Shown: piece after piece, positions 8,441 through 19,641 of the stretch
How positions within the stretch are numbered: the first letter of the stretch is position 1
Layout of the letters: each line of letters opens with the position of its first letter
Assembly: GCF_014836335.1 (NCBI RefSeq)
Contig: NZ_JACSRA010000001.1
Span: 62,001 to 126,000, forward strand
Length of the DNA stretch: 64,000 nucleotides
Source: Clostridium cibarium
Lineage (GTDB): Bacteria; Bacillota; Clostridia; Clostridiales; Clostridiaceae
Direction: 5' to 3'
The notes under the pieces: model-generated
Databases searched by the model: none
Told to the model about the DNA's origin: nothing
The model's input: the letters and a program-made list of their open reading frames with translations, nothing else
Translations under genes and position numbers: made by a program

Positions 8441-9391
8441 TTATTTAAGTTTAGCTATAATACAATTCCATTCTCCGTCTTTATTAACTGCCAAAACTTC
8501 AAATCCGCATTCTTCTAACTTTTTAGTTACCATATCAACTCTATCGTGAATTATTCCTGATGATATAAAGTATCCACCTTCTTTAAGAACTCTACTAACA
8601 TCTTCAGTTAATATGCATACAATTTCAGCTAATATGTTTGCAACTACTATATTGGCCTTGTCATCTATTACTTCAATTAGATTTCCATGTAATATTTCTA
8701 TATTATTCAGGTTATTATACCCTACATTTTCTATAGCTGATTCTACTGCAACTGGATCTAAATCTACTCCAATAGCTTTTTTAGCTCCTAGTTTTGCTGC
8801 TGTTATAGCTAGTATTCCTGATCCACATCCTACATCTATTACTGTACTATCCTTTTCTACATACTTTTCTAAAGCCTGAATACACATCTTTGTGGTTTCA
8901 TGGTCTCCTGTACCAAAAGCCATACCTGGATCAAGTTCAACTATAAGATCTCCTTTTTTTTCTTCATATTCTTCCCAAATAGGCTTAACTATAATTTTTT
9001 TACCTATTTTTGTTGGCTTATAATATTTTTTCCAAGTATTAGCCCAATCTTCTTCAAACATTTCTTCTGATTCAACTAATCCTTTTCCAATATCTATACC
9101 TAACTCTTTTATTTCTTCAACTTTTTCTTTTATATAAGCTAATATTTCTTCTATACTGTCTTCTTCTGAGAAATATCCTTTAACTACAGCTACTTCCCCT
9201 TTATGCTCTAAAACATTTATATCAGCAAAATCCCAAGTTAAAGGACCTTGTTCTCTACCTAATATATCTTCTGGATCTTCAATTGCTACTCCCTTACAGT
9301 CAAGACTATAAAATATACCTGAGATAGGTTCTAAAGCCTCACTCTTAGTAATAACTCTAATTTCTATCCATTTACCTTCCAAAAAAATCAC
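8441..9391 (-). CDS. prmA: Ribosomal protein L11 methyltransferase
   Basis: PrmA trimethylates ribosomal protein L11. The 316 residues have the N-terminal L11-recognition domain (WIEIRVITKSEALEPISG) and a class I methyltransferase domain with VIDVGCGSGILAI and the following VGVDLDP-type acidic loop. The reported start is a GTG with AGAGAGG just upstream; a TTG three codons later is an alternative. It heads the prmA-rsmE-mtaB-HIT operon, which has its own candidate promoter at 9424-9453. Confidence 0.93.
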   Translation of the reverse strand: MIFLEGKWIEIRVITKSEALEPISGIFYSLDCKGVAIEDPEDILGREQGPLTWDFADINVLEHKGEVAVVKGYFSEEDSIEEILAYIKEKVEEIKELGIDIGKGLVESEEMFEEDWANTWKKYYKPTKIGKKIIVKPIWEEYEEKKGDLIVELDPGMAFGTGDHETTKMCIQALEKYVEKDSTVIDVGCGSGILAITAAKLGAKKAIGVDLDPVAVESAIENVGYNNLNNIEILHGNLIEVIDDKANIVVANILAEIVCILTEDVSRVLKEGGYFISSGIIHDRVDMVTKKLEECGFEVLAVNKDGEWNCIIAKLK

Positions 9392-9423
9392 ATTCCTCTC
9401 TTCACTTTATCGACTAATATATA

Positions 9424-9453
9424 ATTTTACACTTTTAAAAAGTATTGTGTCAA
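9424..9453 (-). promoter_or_regulatory. Candidate prmA operon promoter
   Basis: On the minus strand there is TTGACA (9448-9453), an 18-base spacer and TAAAAT (9424-9429), 33 bases before the prmA start. It fits sigma-A well, with one mismatch in the -10 box. Confidence 0.6.
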
Positions 9454-9491
9454 TACAAACCCGCATTCTTACAGCATATTCTGAAGAATAT

Positions 9492-9548
9492 AAGAATATT
9501 TCCATATATATGGCGAAGAATATTTCCATATAATAATAAATATTCTTC
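9492..9548. repeat. 17-bp direct repeat pair with overlapping hairpin
   Basis: AAGAATATTTCCATATA occurs at 9492-9508 and again at 9516-9532, a 24-base period. The second copy overlaps an 11-bp inverted repeat in which GAAGAATATTT (9515-9525) pairs with AAATATTCTTC (9538-9548). It lies between the pentapeptide gene and the prmA promoter. It may be the end structure of the pentapeptide transcript or a protein-binding site; no T-tract follows on the minus strand. Confidence 0.6.
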
Positions 9549-9579
9549 ATCATATTTATTCTTTATTTTTCCTGGATCT

Positions 9580-10221
9580 CTATTTAACTACAACTCCTAA
9601 AAGTCCTACAATCTCCATAGCTTGAGATGGTGATATTATTGCTCCCTTAAGTTCTTTGCCAGTTAAATTTAAAGCTGATATTTCAGAATCTCTAAAATCA
9701 ATTCCATTAAGATCCGTATTCATAAAATCAGCTTCATTTAATTTGCACTCTTTAAATTCCAAATTCTTAAATTTACTTTCTAGAAAAGTTGCGCCCTCTA
9801 AATTACAATTAACAAAACCTACATCCTTCATCTTACAATAAGCCATATCCCCATATCTCAAAACAGATTCATTAAACAAAACATTTTGCATATTGCTTTC
9901 TCCGAAATTGCTTCCAGTAAGTTTACAATTGTCAAATTCTACTCTATGAATACTTCCATCTGAAAAATCAATATTAGATAAATCACAATTTTCAAATTTA
10001 ACATCTAATAAATCTATATTTCTAAAAACACAATTACTAAAAACTACATTTTTAAAATATGTTCCTCTAATCTCTATCCGTTCTTCCACATCTTCCACTA
10101 GATCTCCACTGACAAAACTATCTGTTAACTCTCTTTCATTGATCAAAACTTCATTAATACTTTCACTAAAATCAACTAATTCCTTGCTTAAATTAGGTTT
10201 ATCTATTTTTGCTTTAACCAT
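9580..10221 (-). CDS. Pentapeptide-repeat protein
   Basis: The 213 residues are dominated by about 25 tandem pentapeptide repeats of the A(D/N)LXX type (for example NIDLLDVKFENCDLSNIDF, then further FxNCxL units) from about residue 50 to 195. Such repeats fold into a right-handed quadrilateral beta helix. Known members include gyrase-protecting DNA mimics and scaffolds of unknown role, so no specific function can be assigned. AGGAGA precedes the ATG. It interrupts the usual dnaJ-prmA adjacency of Firmicutes, with terminator-like structures on both sides, so it probably forms its own transcription unit. Confidence 0.85.
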   Translation of the reverse strand: MVKAKIDKPNLSKELVDFSESINEVLINERELTDSFVSGDLVEDVEERIEIRGTYFKNVVFSNCVFRNIDLLDVKFENCDLSNIDFSDGSIHRVEFDNCKLTGSNFGESNMQNVLFNESVLRYGDMAYCKMKDVGFVNCNLEGATFLESKFKNLEFKECKLNEADFMNTDLNGIDFRDSEISALNLTGKELKGAIISPSQAMEIVGLLGVVVK

Positions 10222-10316
10222 TTTTTATTCTCCTCATAAATACATTTCTTCTTAATCTACATAATAGCATAATTTAATAAAAAAATTACTTTCAACTTAA
10301 TTATTACAAATTACGA

Positions 10317-10357
10317 AAAAAACTATCCTAAAGATACTCATCCCTAGGATAGTTTTT
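10317..10357 (-). terminator. Terminator after dnaJ
   Basis: AACTATCCTA (10321-10330) and TAGGATAGTT (10345-10354) form a stem extended by flanking A and T runs. On the minus strand a T-run follows immediately. It ends the hrcA-grpE-dnaK-dnaJ operon. Confidence 0.85.
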
Positions 10358-10360
10358 GTT

Positions 10361-11485
10361 TTATTTACGGAAAAAGCCTTTTTTGTGCTTTTCTTCTTTA
10401 ACAACTTCTTCTCCTGAAGCTTCCATAAATGCTCTTAAAGCTTCTTTTTGTTTTTCATTAAGATTCTTCGGAATATCAACTATAACTTTTACATATTGAT
10501 CTCCTCGTCCACTAGAATTAACTCTTGGAACCCCCTTACCCTTTAATCTAAATAAAGTTCCTGATTGAGTACCTTCTGGAATAGTATATTTTACATCTCC
10601 ATCTACAGTTGGTACTTTTATTTCAGTACCTAAAGCAGCATTTCCCATAGAAATATGAGCGTCAACGTAAACATCATTACCCTTTCTAGTAAACTTCTTA
10701 GAAGGAGCAACTCTTAATCTAACATATAAGTCTCCTGGTGAGCCACCATTTTCTCCATGTTCACCTTGCCCTCTAAGAGGCATTACATTACCTGTATCAA
10801 CTCCTGCTGGAATATTAACAGTAATCTTTCTATTCTTTCTAACCTTCCCTTTACCTCTACAATCATGACAAGGTTTTTCTACAATCTTACCTGTACCACC
10901 ACATCTATCACATGTTGTAGTGCTTACAAAATTTCCGAGAGGAGTCTGTCTTTGTACTCTAACTTGACCTGAACCTCCACAATGCGAACATGTAGTAGGG
11001 CTAGTTCCAGGTTCAGCACCACTTCCGTGACAAGTTTCACACGACTCACTTCTTGTAACAGATATTTCCTTTTTGACACCAAATATTGCTTCTTCAAAAG
11101 TTAAATTTAAACTATATTCAAGGTCATTTCCTCTTCTTGGCCCATTTCTTCTTTGTGAACCACCGCCACCACCAAAGAAAGTGTCAAAAATATCACCAAA
11201 ACCGCCCATATCTGAGAAATCAAAGCCGCCAAAGCCACCCCCTGAGCCAAATCCACCGCCATTAAAATCAGCTGTTCCAAACTGATCATAACGTGCTTTT
11301 TTTTCAGGATCTGAAAGCACTTGATAAGCCTCATTAATTTCCTTAAACTTAGCTTCAGCTTCCTGATTCCCTTGATTCTTATCAGGATGGTACTTTATAG
11401 CTTGCTTTCTAAAGGCTCTTTTTATTTCATCATCACTAGCACCTTTTTGTAGCCCCAGGACTTCGTAATAGTCTTTATTTGCCAT
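10361..11485 (-). CDS. dnaJ: Chaperone DnaJ
   Basis: DnaJ is a type I Hsp40 co-chaperone that stimulates DnaK ATPase and presents unfolded substrates. Domains in order are the J domain with the HPD motif (KYHPDKNQG, about residues 1-70), a glycine/phenylalanine-rich linker (about 75-115), a zinc domain with four CXXCXGXG repeats ([32 protein letters not shown]), then the substrate-binding C-terminal domains. The 374 residues are normal. It follows dnaK by about 125 bases and is the last gene of the heat-shock operon. Confidence 0.98.
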   Translation of the reverse strand: MANKDYYEVLGLQKGASDDEIKRAFRKQAIKYHPDKNQGNQEAEAKFKEINEAYQVLSDPEKKARYDQFGTADFNGGGFGSGGGFGGFDFSDMGGFGDIFDTFFGGGGGSQRRNGPRRGNDLEYSLNLTFEEAIFGVKKEISVTRSESCETCHGSGAEPGTSPTTCSHCGGSGQVRVQRQTPLGNFVSTTTCDRCGGTGKIVEKPCHDCRGKGKVRKNRKITVNIPAGVDTGNVMPLRGQGEHGENGGSPGDLYVRLRVAPSKKFTRKGNDVYVDAHISMGNAALGTEIKVPTVDGDVKYTIPEGTQSGTLFRLKGKGVPRVNSSGRGDQYVKVIVDIPKNLNEKQKEALRAFMEASGEEVVKEEKHKKGFFRK

Positions 11486-11611
11486 CTACTTATTCCACCA
11501 CCTAGTATCTATATTGCTATTTTCTATTAAGATTTTTACTTAACAAAAGGGAAGACGACTTATTTTCTGCCTTCCCTCTTGTATTATATAAGATCAGCCT
11601 ATTTCTGACAA

Positions 11612-13468
<1,857 letters not shown>

Positions 13469-13530
13469 TTATTTTCCTCCTTAAAAATAGATTTCTCTAT
13501 TCTTTATTCTTTTATATATATTAATTTTAA

Positions 13531-14163
13531 TTAATTAGCAACTTTAACCACTGAATGTCTAATTACTTTATCTCCTCTTTTATATCCTTTCATAAAAACT
13601 TCTGCTATAGAGTTCTTATCAAAGTTTTCATCTTCTATATGCATTACTGCTTGATGTAAATTTGGATCAAATTCTCCTGAAGCATCAATTTCTTCTACTC
13701 CTAGTTTTTCAAAAGATCCTTCTAATCCTTTAATAGTCATTTCTATACCTTTTTTAAGGTCTTCAACACTACCATCAGCTTGAACAGCTCTTTCTAAGTT
13801 ATCTATAACTGGAAGTACTTCTTTAATTACATCAGCACATGCATCTGTATAAATACCTTCCTTTTCTTTAGCTGTTCTTTTTCTATAATTTTCATACTCT
13901 GCTGTAACTCTTAGAAGTCTATCCTTTAAAGTCTCAACTTCGTTAGTTAGCTTTTGAATTTCATCTTTATTTTTTCTAAGCATATCTAATTCGTCCTCTT
14001 TATCTTCCTTTGAATCATTTTGAACTTCCTGTTCAGTTAATATCTCTTCTGGATTTACTTCTAAAGTTTCATCATTTTCATTACTCTCTTTAGTAACTTC
14101 ATCAACCTCTTGGTTAACCTCTTCATTTTCTTCTAGAACTTCTTTTTTTATATCTTCCATCAT
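13531..14163 (-). CDS. grpE: Nucleotide exchange factor GrpE
   Basis: GrpE releases ADP from DnaK. The protein has a long acidic, low-complexity N-terminus (about residues 1-65, rich in Glu and Asn), a coiled-coil helix leading to TAEYENYRKRTAKEKEGIY, and the beta-wing domain ending VLMKGYKRGDKVIRHSVVKV-like. The ATG at 14163 is chosen over the in-frame TTG at 14166 because GAGG lies about 10 bases upstream. It sits between hrcA and dnaK. Confidence 0.97.
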   Translation of the reverse strand: MMEDIKKEVLEENEEVNQEVDEVTKESNENDETLEVNPEEILTEQEVQNDSKEDKEDELDMLRKNKDEIQKLTNEVETLKDRLLRVTAEYENYRKRTAKEKEGIYTDACADVIKEVLPVIDNLERAVQADGSVEDLKKGIEMTIKGLEGSFEKLGVEEIDASGEFDPNLHQAVMHIEDENFDKNSIAEVFMKGYKRGDKVIRHSVVKVAN

Positions 14164-14194
14164 CAAAGCTACACCTCACCTCTTTATAATTTTG

Positions 14195-15226
14195 TTATTC
14201 TAATCCCTGACCTTTTAATGCATCATTTAGCTCCTTCATAACCTGTGCCATTATAGCTATTACTCTTGAATAATTAATTCTTCTAGGACCTATTAGTCCA
14301 ATAGTTCCAATGGGCTTATCTCCTAATGAGTATTCAGCTGAAATTACACTGCAATTTTTAGCTTCTGGTATATAATTTTCATCACCAATCTTTATTGTTA
14401 GGTCACCTTTTGGGGCAATAAGCTCAACTACATAATCCTTATTATATAAAAGATTTAATATTTCCTTTGCATTATCAATATCGTTATACTCAGGGTAGTT
14501 AAATATATTGGTAGTTCCTTGCATAAATATTTCAGAAGAATTATCTTCTTTTAAAGTTTCATACAAAACTGGAACTATTGCATTAAACAAATCATCATAT
14601 CCTTTTAAGTCACATTTTAAATTATTAATAACTTCAAGGTTTATTTCTTGAATCGTCAAATTTGAAAGACGGGTATTAATCACCCTATTTATTTCTTGCA
14701 ATTCTTCAACGGAAGGCATTTTATTAACTCTTATCCTATGATTTTTAATAACCCCATTATCTATAACTATAACTGAAATCAAATTATGATCATCTACCAT
14801 AAGTAACTGAACTGACTTAATATAACTTCTCATTACCGATGGTGTTTGAACTACACAAGTTAAGTTAGTTAACTCTGAAAGCAAAGTACTTGCTTGTTTA
14901 ACTATCTTATCAACTTCTAGCATCGCATTATCTATAATATATTTTTTTATTTGCAATTCTTCTTCTGCAGATAACATTGATTTCTTCATCAAATTATCCA
15001 CATATAATCTATAGCCCTTACTAGAAGGTATTCTTCCTGCTGAAGTATGAGGTTGTTCTAAATATCCCATATCTTCTAGGTCTGACATTTCATTTCTTAT
15101 GGTTGCAGATCCAACTCCTAAATCATACTTTTTTGCTATTGTTCTAGACCCTACAGGCTCTGCAGTACTAATATAGTCATTAATTATAGCTTCAAGAATT
15201 CTTATCTTCCTTCCATCAATAGCCAT
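14195..15226 (-). CDS. hrcA: Heat-inducible repressor HrcA
   Basis: HrcA binds CIRCE operators and represses class I heat-shock genes; its folding depends on GroE. The 343 residues have an N-terminal winged helix (about 1-80, with [20 protein letters not shown] and [20 protein letters not shown]) and a GAF-like dimerisation region ending [21 protein letters not shown] precedes the ATG. As first gene of the operon directly behind its own CIRCE site, it is autoregulated. Confidence 0.98.
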   Translation of the reverse strand: MAIDGRKIRILEAIINDYISTAEPVGSRTIAKKYDLGVGSATIRNEMSDLEDMGYLEQPHTSAGRIPSSKGYRLYVDNLMKKSMLSAEEELQIKKYIIDNAMLEVDKIVKQASTLLSELTNLTCVVQTPSVMRSYIKSVQLLMVDDHNLISVIVIDNGVIKNHRIRVNKMPSVEELQEINRVINTRLSNLTIQEINLEVINNLKCDLKGYDDLFNAIVPVLYETLKEDNSSEIFMQGTTNIFNYPEYNDIDNAKEILNLLYNKDYVVELIAPKGDLTIKIGDENYIPEAKNCSVISAEYSLGDKPIGTIGLIGPRRINYSRVIAIMAQVMKELNDALKGQGLE

Positions 15227-15244
15227 ACCCTCACCTCTTTTTTG

Positions 15245-15271
15245 TTAGCACTCACTATAATTGAGTGCTAA
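15245..15271 (-). promoter_or_regulatory. CIRCE operator (HrcA binding site)
   Basis: TTAGCACTC, nine bases, then GAGTGCTAA match the CIRCE consensus without a mismatch. It lies 18 bases before hrcA and just downstream of the promoter, the standard position for HrcA repression. Confidence 0.97.
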
Positions 15272-15284
15272 TGACTATGTAATT

Positions 15285-15313
15285 AATATATTATTTCTTT
15301 TTTTCTTTGTCAA
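15285..15313 (-). promoter_or_regulatory. hrcA operon promoter
   Basis: On the minus strand TTGACA (15308-15313), a 17-base spacer and TATATT (15285-15290) form a sigma-A promoter. The CIRCE element begins 13 bases further downstream. Confidence 0.85.
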
Positions 15314-15400
15314 TTATGAATAAATTTAGCTATGTTTAATAAACTCAAATATTCATTAACTATCCTTAATTATCTAATAAATACTTTATTTTTCTTCCAT

Positions 15401-16525
15401 TTACAATATCATATCACTCATAACTTGATTAGATAATTCAATTCCCCTCTGGCTTAAATATATTTTTCCCTCATTTCTAATTAATAAACCAGCCTTAATA
15501 TTCTTATCTATTAACCTTTTATATATAGAATCTATATTCACTCCAAATCTAATGATAAATTCCTGTTCATCAATTCCCTTATTCATCCTAAGCCCCATAA
15601 ACATAAATTCTTCTATATTATCTTCTCTAGAATTTTCGTATACCTCTTCTGATATGGATATATTTCTATTAACTCTATCTATATATTCAGAAATATCATC
15701 AACATTTTTTATTCTCTTATTTTCAACAAATGAACTTGCTGATGCTCCAACTCCTATGTATTCTTCACACTGCCAATAAACTTTATTATGAGCGCACTCT
15801 TTTTCACCTTTTGCAAAATTAGATATTTCATATTGATGATATCCCCTTGATATTAATAATTCTTTTCCCATTCTATACATGTCTCTCTCCTCTTCTTCTG
15901 AGGGAAGAGAAAGTTTTCCTTCACTATACAACCTATCAAAAGCTGTACCTTCTTCTATAATCAAACTATAACTTGAAATATGTTCAGGATTTAACTTAGT
16001 TATCTCATCTAAACTATTTAACCAATCACTTAAATTTTGATTTGGTAATCCAAACATCATATCTATGTTTATATTATTAAATCCAATTTCCCTAGCCAAT
16101 GAATAATTTTTTATAAATTCTTCATAACTATGAATTCTCCCTATCTTTTTTAACAGTTCATTTTTTGTCGTCTGTAATCCAAAGCTTAATCTATTTATTC
16201 CACCTTTCATAATTATCTCAAGCTTTTTCCTATTTACAGTTCCAGGATTGCATTCCATAGACTTTTCTGCTTTATCTTTAAACTCTAATGCACTTATAGT
16301 TTCCATAAGTTTTTTCAAAGATTCTTCTTCTAGGTATGATGGTGTTCCTCCTCCAATAAACAAACTTTTTATAATATATTTATTGCACCTTTTTGTAATC
16401 TCCTTGCATAGTGCCTCTACATATTCATCCATAGCACCTTCTTTACATGCATAGGACGGAAAGTCACAATAGAAACATTTTTGCTTACAAAAGGGAACAT
16501 GTATATATAAAGATATTTCCTTCAT
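15401..16525 (-). CDS. hemW: Heme chaperone / radical SAM protein HemW
   Basis: This is a HemN-like radical SAM protein of the HemW branch. The signature CKQKCFYC (CX3CX2C) follows ISLYIHVPF at the N-terminus, and the glycine-rich SAM contact LFIGGGTPSYL is present. HemW proteins transfer heme rather than oxidise coproporphyrinogen, so older oxygen-independent coproporphyrinogen oxidase names are misleading. The 374 residues include a C-terminal HemN_C domain (RMNKGIDEQEFIIRFG). AGAAGGAGGA precedes the ATG. It lies between hrcA and lepA, as in Bacillus. Confidence 0.94.
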   Translation of the reverse strand: MKEISLYIHVPFCKQKCFYCDFPSYACKEGAMDEYVEALCKEITKRCNKYIIKSLFIGGGTPSYLEEESLKKLMETISALEFKDKAEKSMECNPGTVNRKKLEIIMKGGINRLSFGLQTTKNELLKKIGRIHSYEEFIKNYSLAREIGFNNINIDMMFGLPNQNLSDWLNSLDEITKLNPEHISSYSLIIEEGTAFDRLYSEGKLSLPSEEEERDMYRMGKELLISRGYHQYEISNFAKGEKECAHNKVYWQCEEYIGVGASASSFVENKRIKNVDDISEYIDRVNRNISISEEVYENSREDNIEEFMFMGLRMNKGIDEQEFIIRFGVNIDSIYKRLIDKNIKAGLLIRNEGKIYLSQRGIELSNQVMSDMIL

Positions 16526-16551
16526 AAATTCCTCCTTCTGCTAATAAAAAA

Positions 16552-16573
16552 AGAGGAGATTAAAATCCCCTCT
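16552..16573 (-). terminator. Terminator before hemW
   Basis: AGAGGAGAT and ATCCCCTCT pair with one wobble around TAAA; on the minus strand a run of eight T follows. It ends transcription of the TerB-like gene and isolates hemW, whose ribosome binding site follows. Confidence 0.85.
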
Positions 16574-16585
16574 CAAATCTATACT

Positions 16586-17026
16586 TTAAGCTAATAATAG
16601 CTCAGCTTCTTCTTTTAGTAATTTTATCTTACTTTCTGCTTCCACAACTGAAAAATTATATACGTCTTTAAAATTGAAGAAATAATTTGCAAAGGCAATC
16701 TTTTTATCTCTTCTAATATCAAGTGATATAGCTATTTCATCTAAGAAATCAATTTCTTTATCTCCATAATCACCATCTACTAATGCTAATCCAACAAGTT
16801 CAAAGTATACTATTAACTTTGTTCTATTATTTGCAACTTTTAATTCATCAACTATCTCTTCAAAACTCATAGAATTCACTACTTCTTTATCTATGTTAAG
16901 TTCTTTTATATAATCATCTATTAATTCTTTTTCTTCTTTTGCGAAAACTTGGTCCACATTTGCAAATTGATTTACTAAATTAATGAAAGCTGTAGCTTGA
17001 TTTTTATTTAACTCATTTAAAAACAT
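16586..17026 (-). CDS. TerB-like helical protein of unknown function
   Basis: This 146-residue acidic, helix-rich protein carries a segment resembling TerB/DjlA-N domains (LVGLALVDGDYGDKEIDFLDEIA), where acidic residues in such helices can bind metal in the tellurite-resistance family. The match is by pattern only. The ATG at 17026 is chosen because GGGGGG lies 5-6 bases upstream; an earlier in-frame ATG at 17041 overlaps that site. It lies alone between lepA and hemW with its own terminator, so it is not obviously part of either pathway. Confidence 0.7.
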   Translation of the reverse strand: MFLNELNKNQATAFINLVNQFANVDQVFAKEEKELIDDYIKELNIDKEVVNSMSFEEIVDELKVANNRTKLIVYFELVGLALVDGDYGDKEIDFLDEIAISLDIRRDKKIAFANYFFNFKDVYNFSVVEAESKIKLLKEEAELLLA

Positions 17027-17138
17027 AAAATCCCCCCGCATATTACTATTATTTTCTATAATTCCTAAAATAATTATAACTTATTTTATATATAATATTT
17101 CTTAAATAAATCTTAAAAAACTATTTTAGAAATTAATA

Positions 17139-18944
17139 TTAATCAACTTTTAAAACTGCCATAAAAGCTTCTTGTGGAACTTCTACTGATCCAACTTGTC
17201 TCATTCTCTTTTTACCTTCTTTTTGCTTTTCTAAAAGTTTTTTCTTTCTAGAAATATCTCCTCCATAGCACTTTGCAAGTACGTCTTTCCTCATAGCTTT
17301 AACAGTCTCTCTCGCAATAATTTTTGATCCTACCGCAGCTTGTATTGGTACTTCGAATAATTGTCTTGGTATGATCTCTTTAAGTTTTTCAGCTATTCCT
17401 CTTCCTTTATGATAAGCTCTTTCACTTGGTACTATCATAGAAAGGGCATCTACTACATCTCCATTTAATAATATATCAAGTTTAACTAATTCTGTTCTTA
17501 CATAACCTTTAAACTCATAATCTAATGATGCATATCCCCTAGTTCTCGACTTTAAAGTATCAAAGAAATCGTAAACTATTTCGTTTAATGGTATATCATA
17601 ATTTATAACTGCTCTTGTTTCCTCCATATATTGCATATCAATATATGTCCCTCTTCTTTCTTGACATAACTCCATTACAGCACCTACATATTCAGTTGGA
17701 GCTATTATGGAAGCTTTAACTATAGGTTCTTCCATATAGTCAATTTCCGTTGCTGGCGGAAGGTTTGTAGGATTTGTGATATCAAACTTTTCTCCATCTG
17801 TCTTTATAACTTTGTATATAACTGATGGAGCAGTTGTAATTATATCCAAATTAAATTCTCTTTCTATTCTTTCTTGAATTATCTCCATATGCAACAATCC
17901 AAGGAATCCGCATCTAAACCCAAATCCTAACGCAACAGATGTTTCCGGCTCAAAGTTTAAAGCTGCATCATTAATCTGTAGCTTTTCAAGAGCTTCTTTA
18001 AGTTCATCATATTTAGCTCCATCTACAGGGTATATTCCTGAGTAAACCATAGGGACAGCTGGCTTATATCCTGGAAGAGCTTTCTTTGTAGGTCTATCTG
18101 CTTCTGTTATAGTGTCTCCAACTCTAGCATCTCTTACATTCTTAATTGAACCTGTTATATATCCAACATCTCCTGCACTTAGCTCTGGAATTGGCATTAA
18201 CTTTGGAGTAAATACTCCAACCTCCACTACCTCATAAACTTTATTAGTAGCCATTAGTTTTATCCTTGTTCCTGGCTTAACCTTTCCATCCTTTATTCTT
18301 ACATAACATACAACACCTTTGTAGCTATCATAATAAGAATCAAAAATTAAAGCCTTTAATGGTGCATCTTCATCTCCTTCTGGAGGAGGAAGCCTATTAA
18401 CTATTTCTTCTAATACATCTGGAATATTTAAACCTGTTTTTGCTGATATCATAGGTGCACTTTCAGCTTCTATTCCTATAACATCTTCTATTTCCCTCTT
18501 AACTTCATCTGCTCTTTGAGATGGTAAATCTATCTTACTTATAACTGGAGCTATTTCCAAATCATTATCCAATGCTAAATAACAATTTGCTAAAGTTTGC
18601 GCTTGAATACCTTGAGTAGCATCCACTACTAAAAGTGCGCCTTCACAAGCTGCCAAACTTCTTGATACTTCATATGTAAAATCTACATGCCCTGGAGTGT
18701 CTATAAGATTTAAGATATATTCTTCTCCATCTTCTCTTTTATAAACAAGTCTAGCTGCTTGTGACTTTATTGTTATTCCTCTCTCTCTTTCAAGTTCCAT
18801 ATTATCTAAAACTTGAGCTTCCATTTCTCTTTGAGTTAGGGTTCCTGTTGCCTCTAATAATCTATCTGCTAATGTAGACTTACCATGATCTATATGTGCA
18901 ACTATTGAAAAGTTTCTTATGTACTGCTTCCTATTACTACTCAT
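17139..18944 (-). CDS. lepA: Elongation factor 4 (LepA)
   Basis: LepA is a translational GTPase related to EF-G that acts in ribosome biogenesis or back-translocation. G-motifs are present: [16 protein letters not shown] (P-loop), DTPGHVDF (G3), SKIDLPS (G4). The LepA-specific C-terminal domain ends [20 protein letters not shown] and ALKVD-like. At 601 residues it is of standard size. No clear Shine-Dalgarno stands free before the ATG: the best AAGG is 12 bases upstream inside a hairpin (18952-18975). Confidence 0.98.
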   Translation of the reverse strand: MSSNRKQYIRNFSIVAHIDHGKSTLADRLLEATGTLTQREMEAQVLDNMELERERGITIKSQAARLVYKREDGEEYILNLIDTPGHVDFTYEVSRSLAACEGALLVVDATQGIQAQTLANCYLALDNDLEIAPVISKIDLPSQRADEVKREIEDVIGIEAESAPMISAKTGLNIPDVLEEIVNRLPPPEGDEDAPLKALIFDSYYDSYKGVVCYVRIKDGKVKPGTRIKLMATNKVYEVVEVGVFTPKLMPIPELSAGDVGYITGSIKNVRDARVGDTITEADRPTKKALPGYKPAVPMVYSGIYPVDGAKYDELKEALEKLQINDAALNFEPETSVALGFGFRCGFLGLLHMEIIQERIEREFNLDIITTAPSVIYKVIKTDGEKFDITNPTNLPPATEIDYMEEPIVKASIIAPTEYVGAVMELCQERRGTYIDMQYMEETRAVINYDIPLNEIVYDFFDTLKSRTRGYASLDYEFKGYVRTELVKLDILLNGDVVDALSMIVPSERAYHKGRGIAEKLKEIIPRQLFEVPIQAAVGSKIIARETVKAMRKDVLAKCYGGDISRKKKLLEKQKEGKKRMRQVGSVEVPQEAFMAVLKVD

Positions 18945-18951
18945 ATATTAA

Positions 18952-18975
18952 AGCTGCCTTTACTTAAGGACAGCT
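18952..18975 (-). promoter_or_regulatory. lepA leader hairpin covering the ribosome binding site
   Basis: On the minus strand AGCTGTCCTT pairs with AAGGCAGCT (one bulged base) around a 5-base loop. The only Shine-Dalgarno-like AAGG before lepA is in the 3' arm. It may dampen translation; this is inference. Confidence 0.45.
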
Positions 18976-19005
18976 ACTTCACCCCCATTATATTAAATCA
19001 GCTAA

Positions 19006-19036
19006 ATTATATCACAAACCACTGACCCACTGTCAA
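19006..19036 (-). promoter_or_regulatory. lepA promoter
   Basis: On the minus strand TTGACA (19031-19036), a 19-base spacer and TATAAT (19006-19011) preceded by TG one base upstream (extended -10). The spacer is slightly long, but both boxes are perfect. Confidence 0.7.
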
Positions 19037-19067
19037 TAAAAAACCATACTTATTAGAAATACAGTTT

Positions 19068-19427
19068 TTATATTATAACTTTCTCAATCTTATCTCTCAC
19101 TGAGCAAAAAAAATCTCCTATGTTTTCCACAGCTTTTTCTGCTCCTTCAATTAAGCTAGATTCTTTTTTTATTTTAAAATCTTTTCCCCCTACTCTTACT
19201 AAAACTTCCTTCAAATCATCTTTATATATCTTAATTAAAGCATTATCTTTTATAAAATTAGAAAATTCTTCTCCAAATGCTTCAGATATTTTTTCATAGT
19301 TCTCATTAGTATTATCTAGCGGGGATAAAGCTTTTGTATTAATTATGTTGACCCTAGTAAGTCCTGCAAGAATTAAAATAGCCATTAATAAATTAAATAT
19401 TATTCTAAATTTTGTTCTTTTTTTCAA
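19068..19427 (-). CDS. Small exported protein of unknown function
   Basis: This is a 119-residue protein I do not recognise. It has a basic start, one hydrophobic helix (about residues 9-26) that could be a signal anchor, and a charged helical remainder. The start is TTG, supported by GGAGGGTG about 10 bases upstream. It lies between spoIIP and lepA on the same strand, and 214 bases separate it from spoIIP. Its position next to spoIIP hints at a sporulation link, but nothing in the protein proves it. Confidence 0.7.
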   Translation of the reverse strand: MKKRTKFRIIFNLLMAILILAGLTRVNIINTKALSPLDNTNENYEKISEAFGEEFSNFIKDNALIKIYKDDLKEVLVRVGGKDFKIKKESSLIEGAEKAVENIGDFFCSVRDKIEKVII

Positions 19428-19641
19428 AATTGAACACCCTCCAAGATACTTTTATCCTATAACTACAGCCATAAAAACCTCTCTTCATTAAAGGTAAAAT
19501 AACAAACTGCAGCTTCTAGACTAATTCCCTCTATATGGGAAATTAAAAACTAAGTTTAAGTAGAGTTAAAACTCTCTACCTAAAAAAGTTTCACTTTATA
19601 TCTTAAAGGATGCTCACTTTATAGTCTTTTATACATATTTA
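19428..19641 (-). other. Intergenic stretch with two hairpins between spoIIP and the unknown gene
   Basis: This 214-base stretch has no gene that I can support. On the minus strand it forms a hairpin GTAGAG...CTCTAC near 19559-19580 followed, after a T-rich stretch, by AATTTCCC...GGGAATT near 19525-19550. The first could be the spoIIP terminator, the second a leader structure of the following gene. No known riboswitch core is evident. Confidence 0.4.

Noticed and set aside
11073..11334. Two open frames, one on each strand, rich in Pro/Ser or hydrophobic residues, within dnaJ
   Set aside because: They overlap the glycine/phenylalanine-rich linker of dnaJ, whose repeated GGN codons read as long frames in other phases.
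11486..11611. Imperfect GGGAAG...CTTCCC hairpin between dnaK and dnaJ as a terminator
   Set aside because: The loop is long and no T-run follows on the minus strand; dnaJ needs read-through from dnaK, so at most it attenuates. Not listed as a feature.
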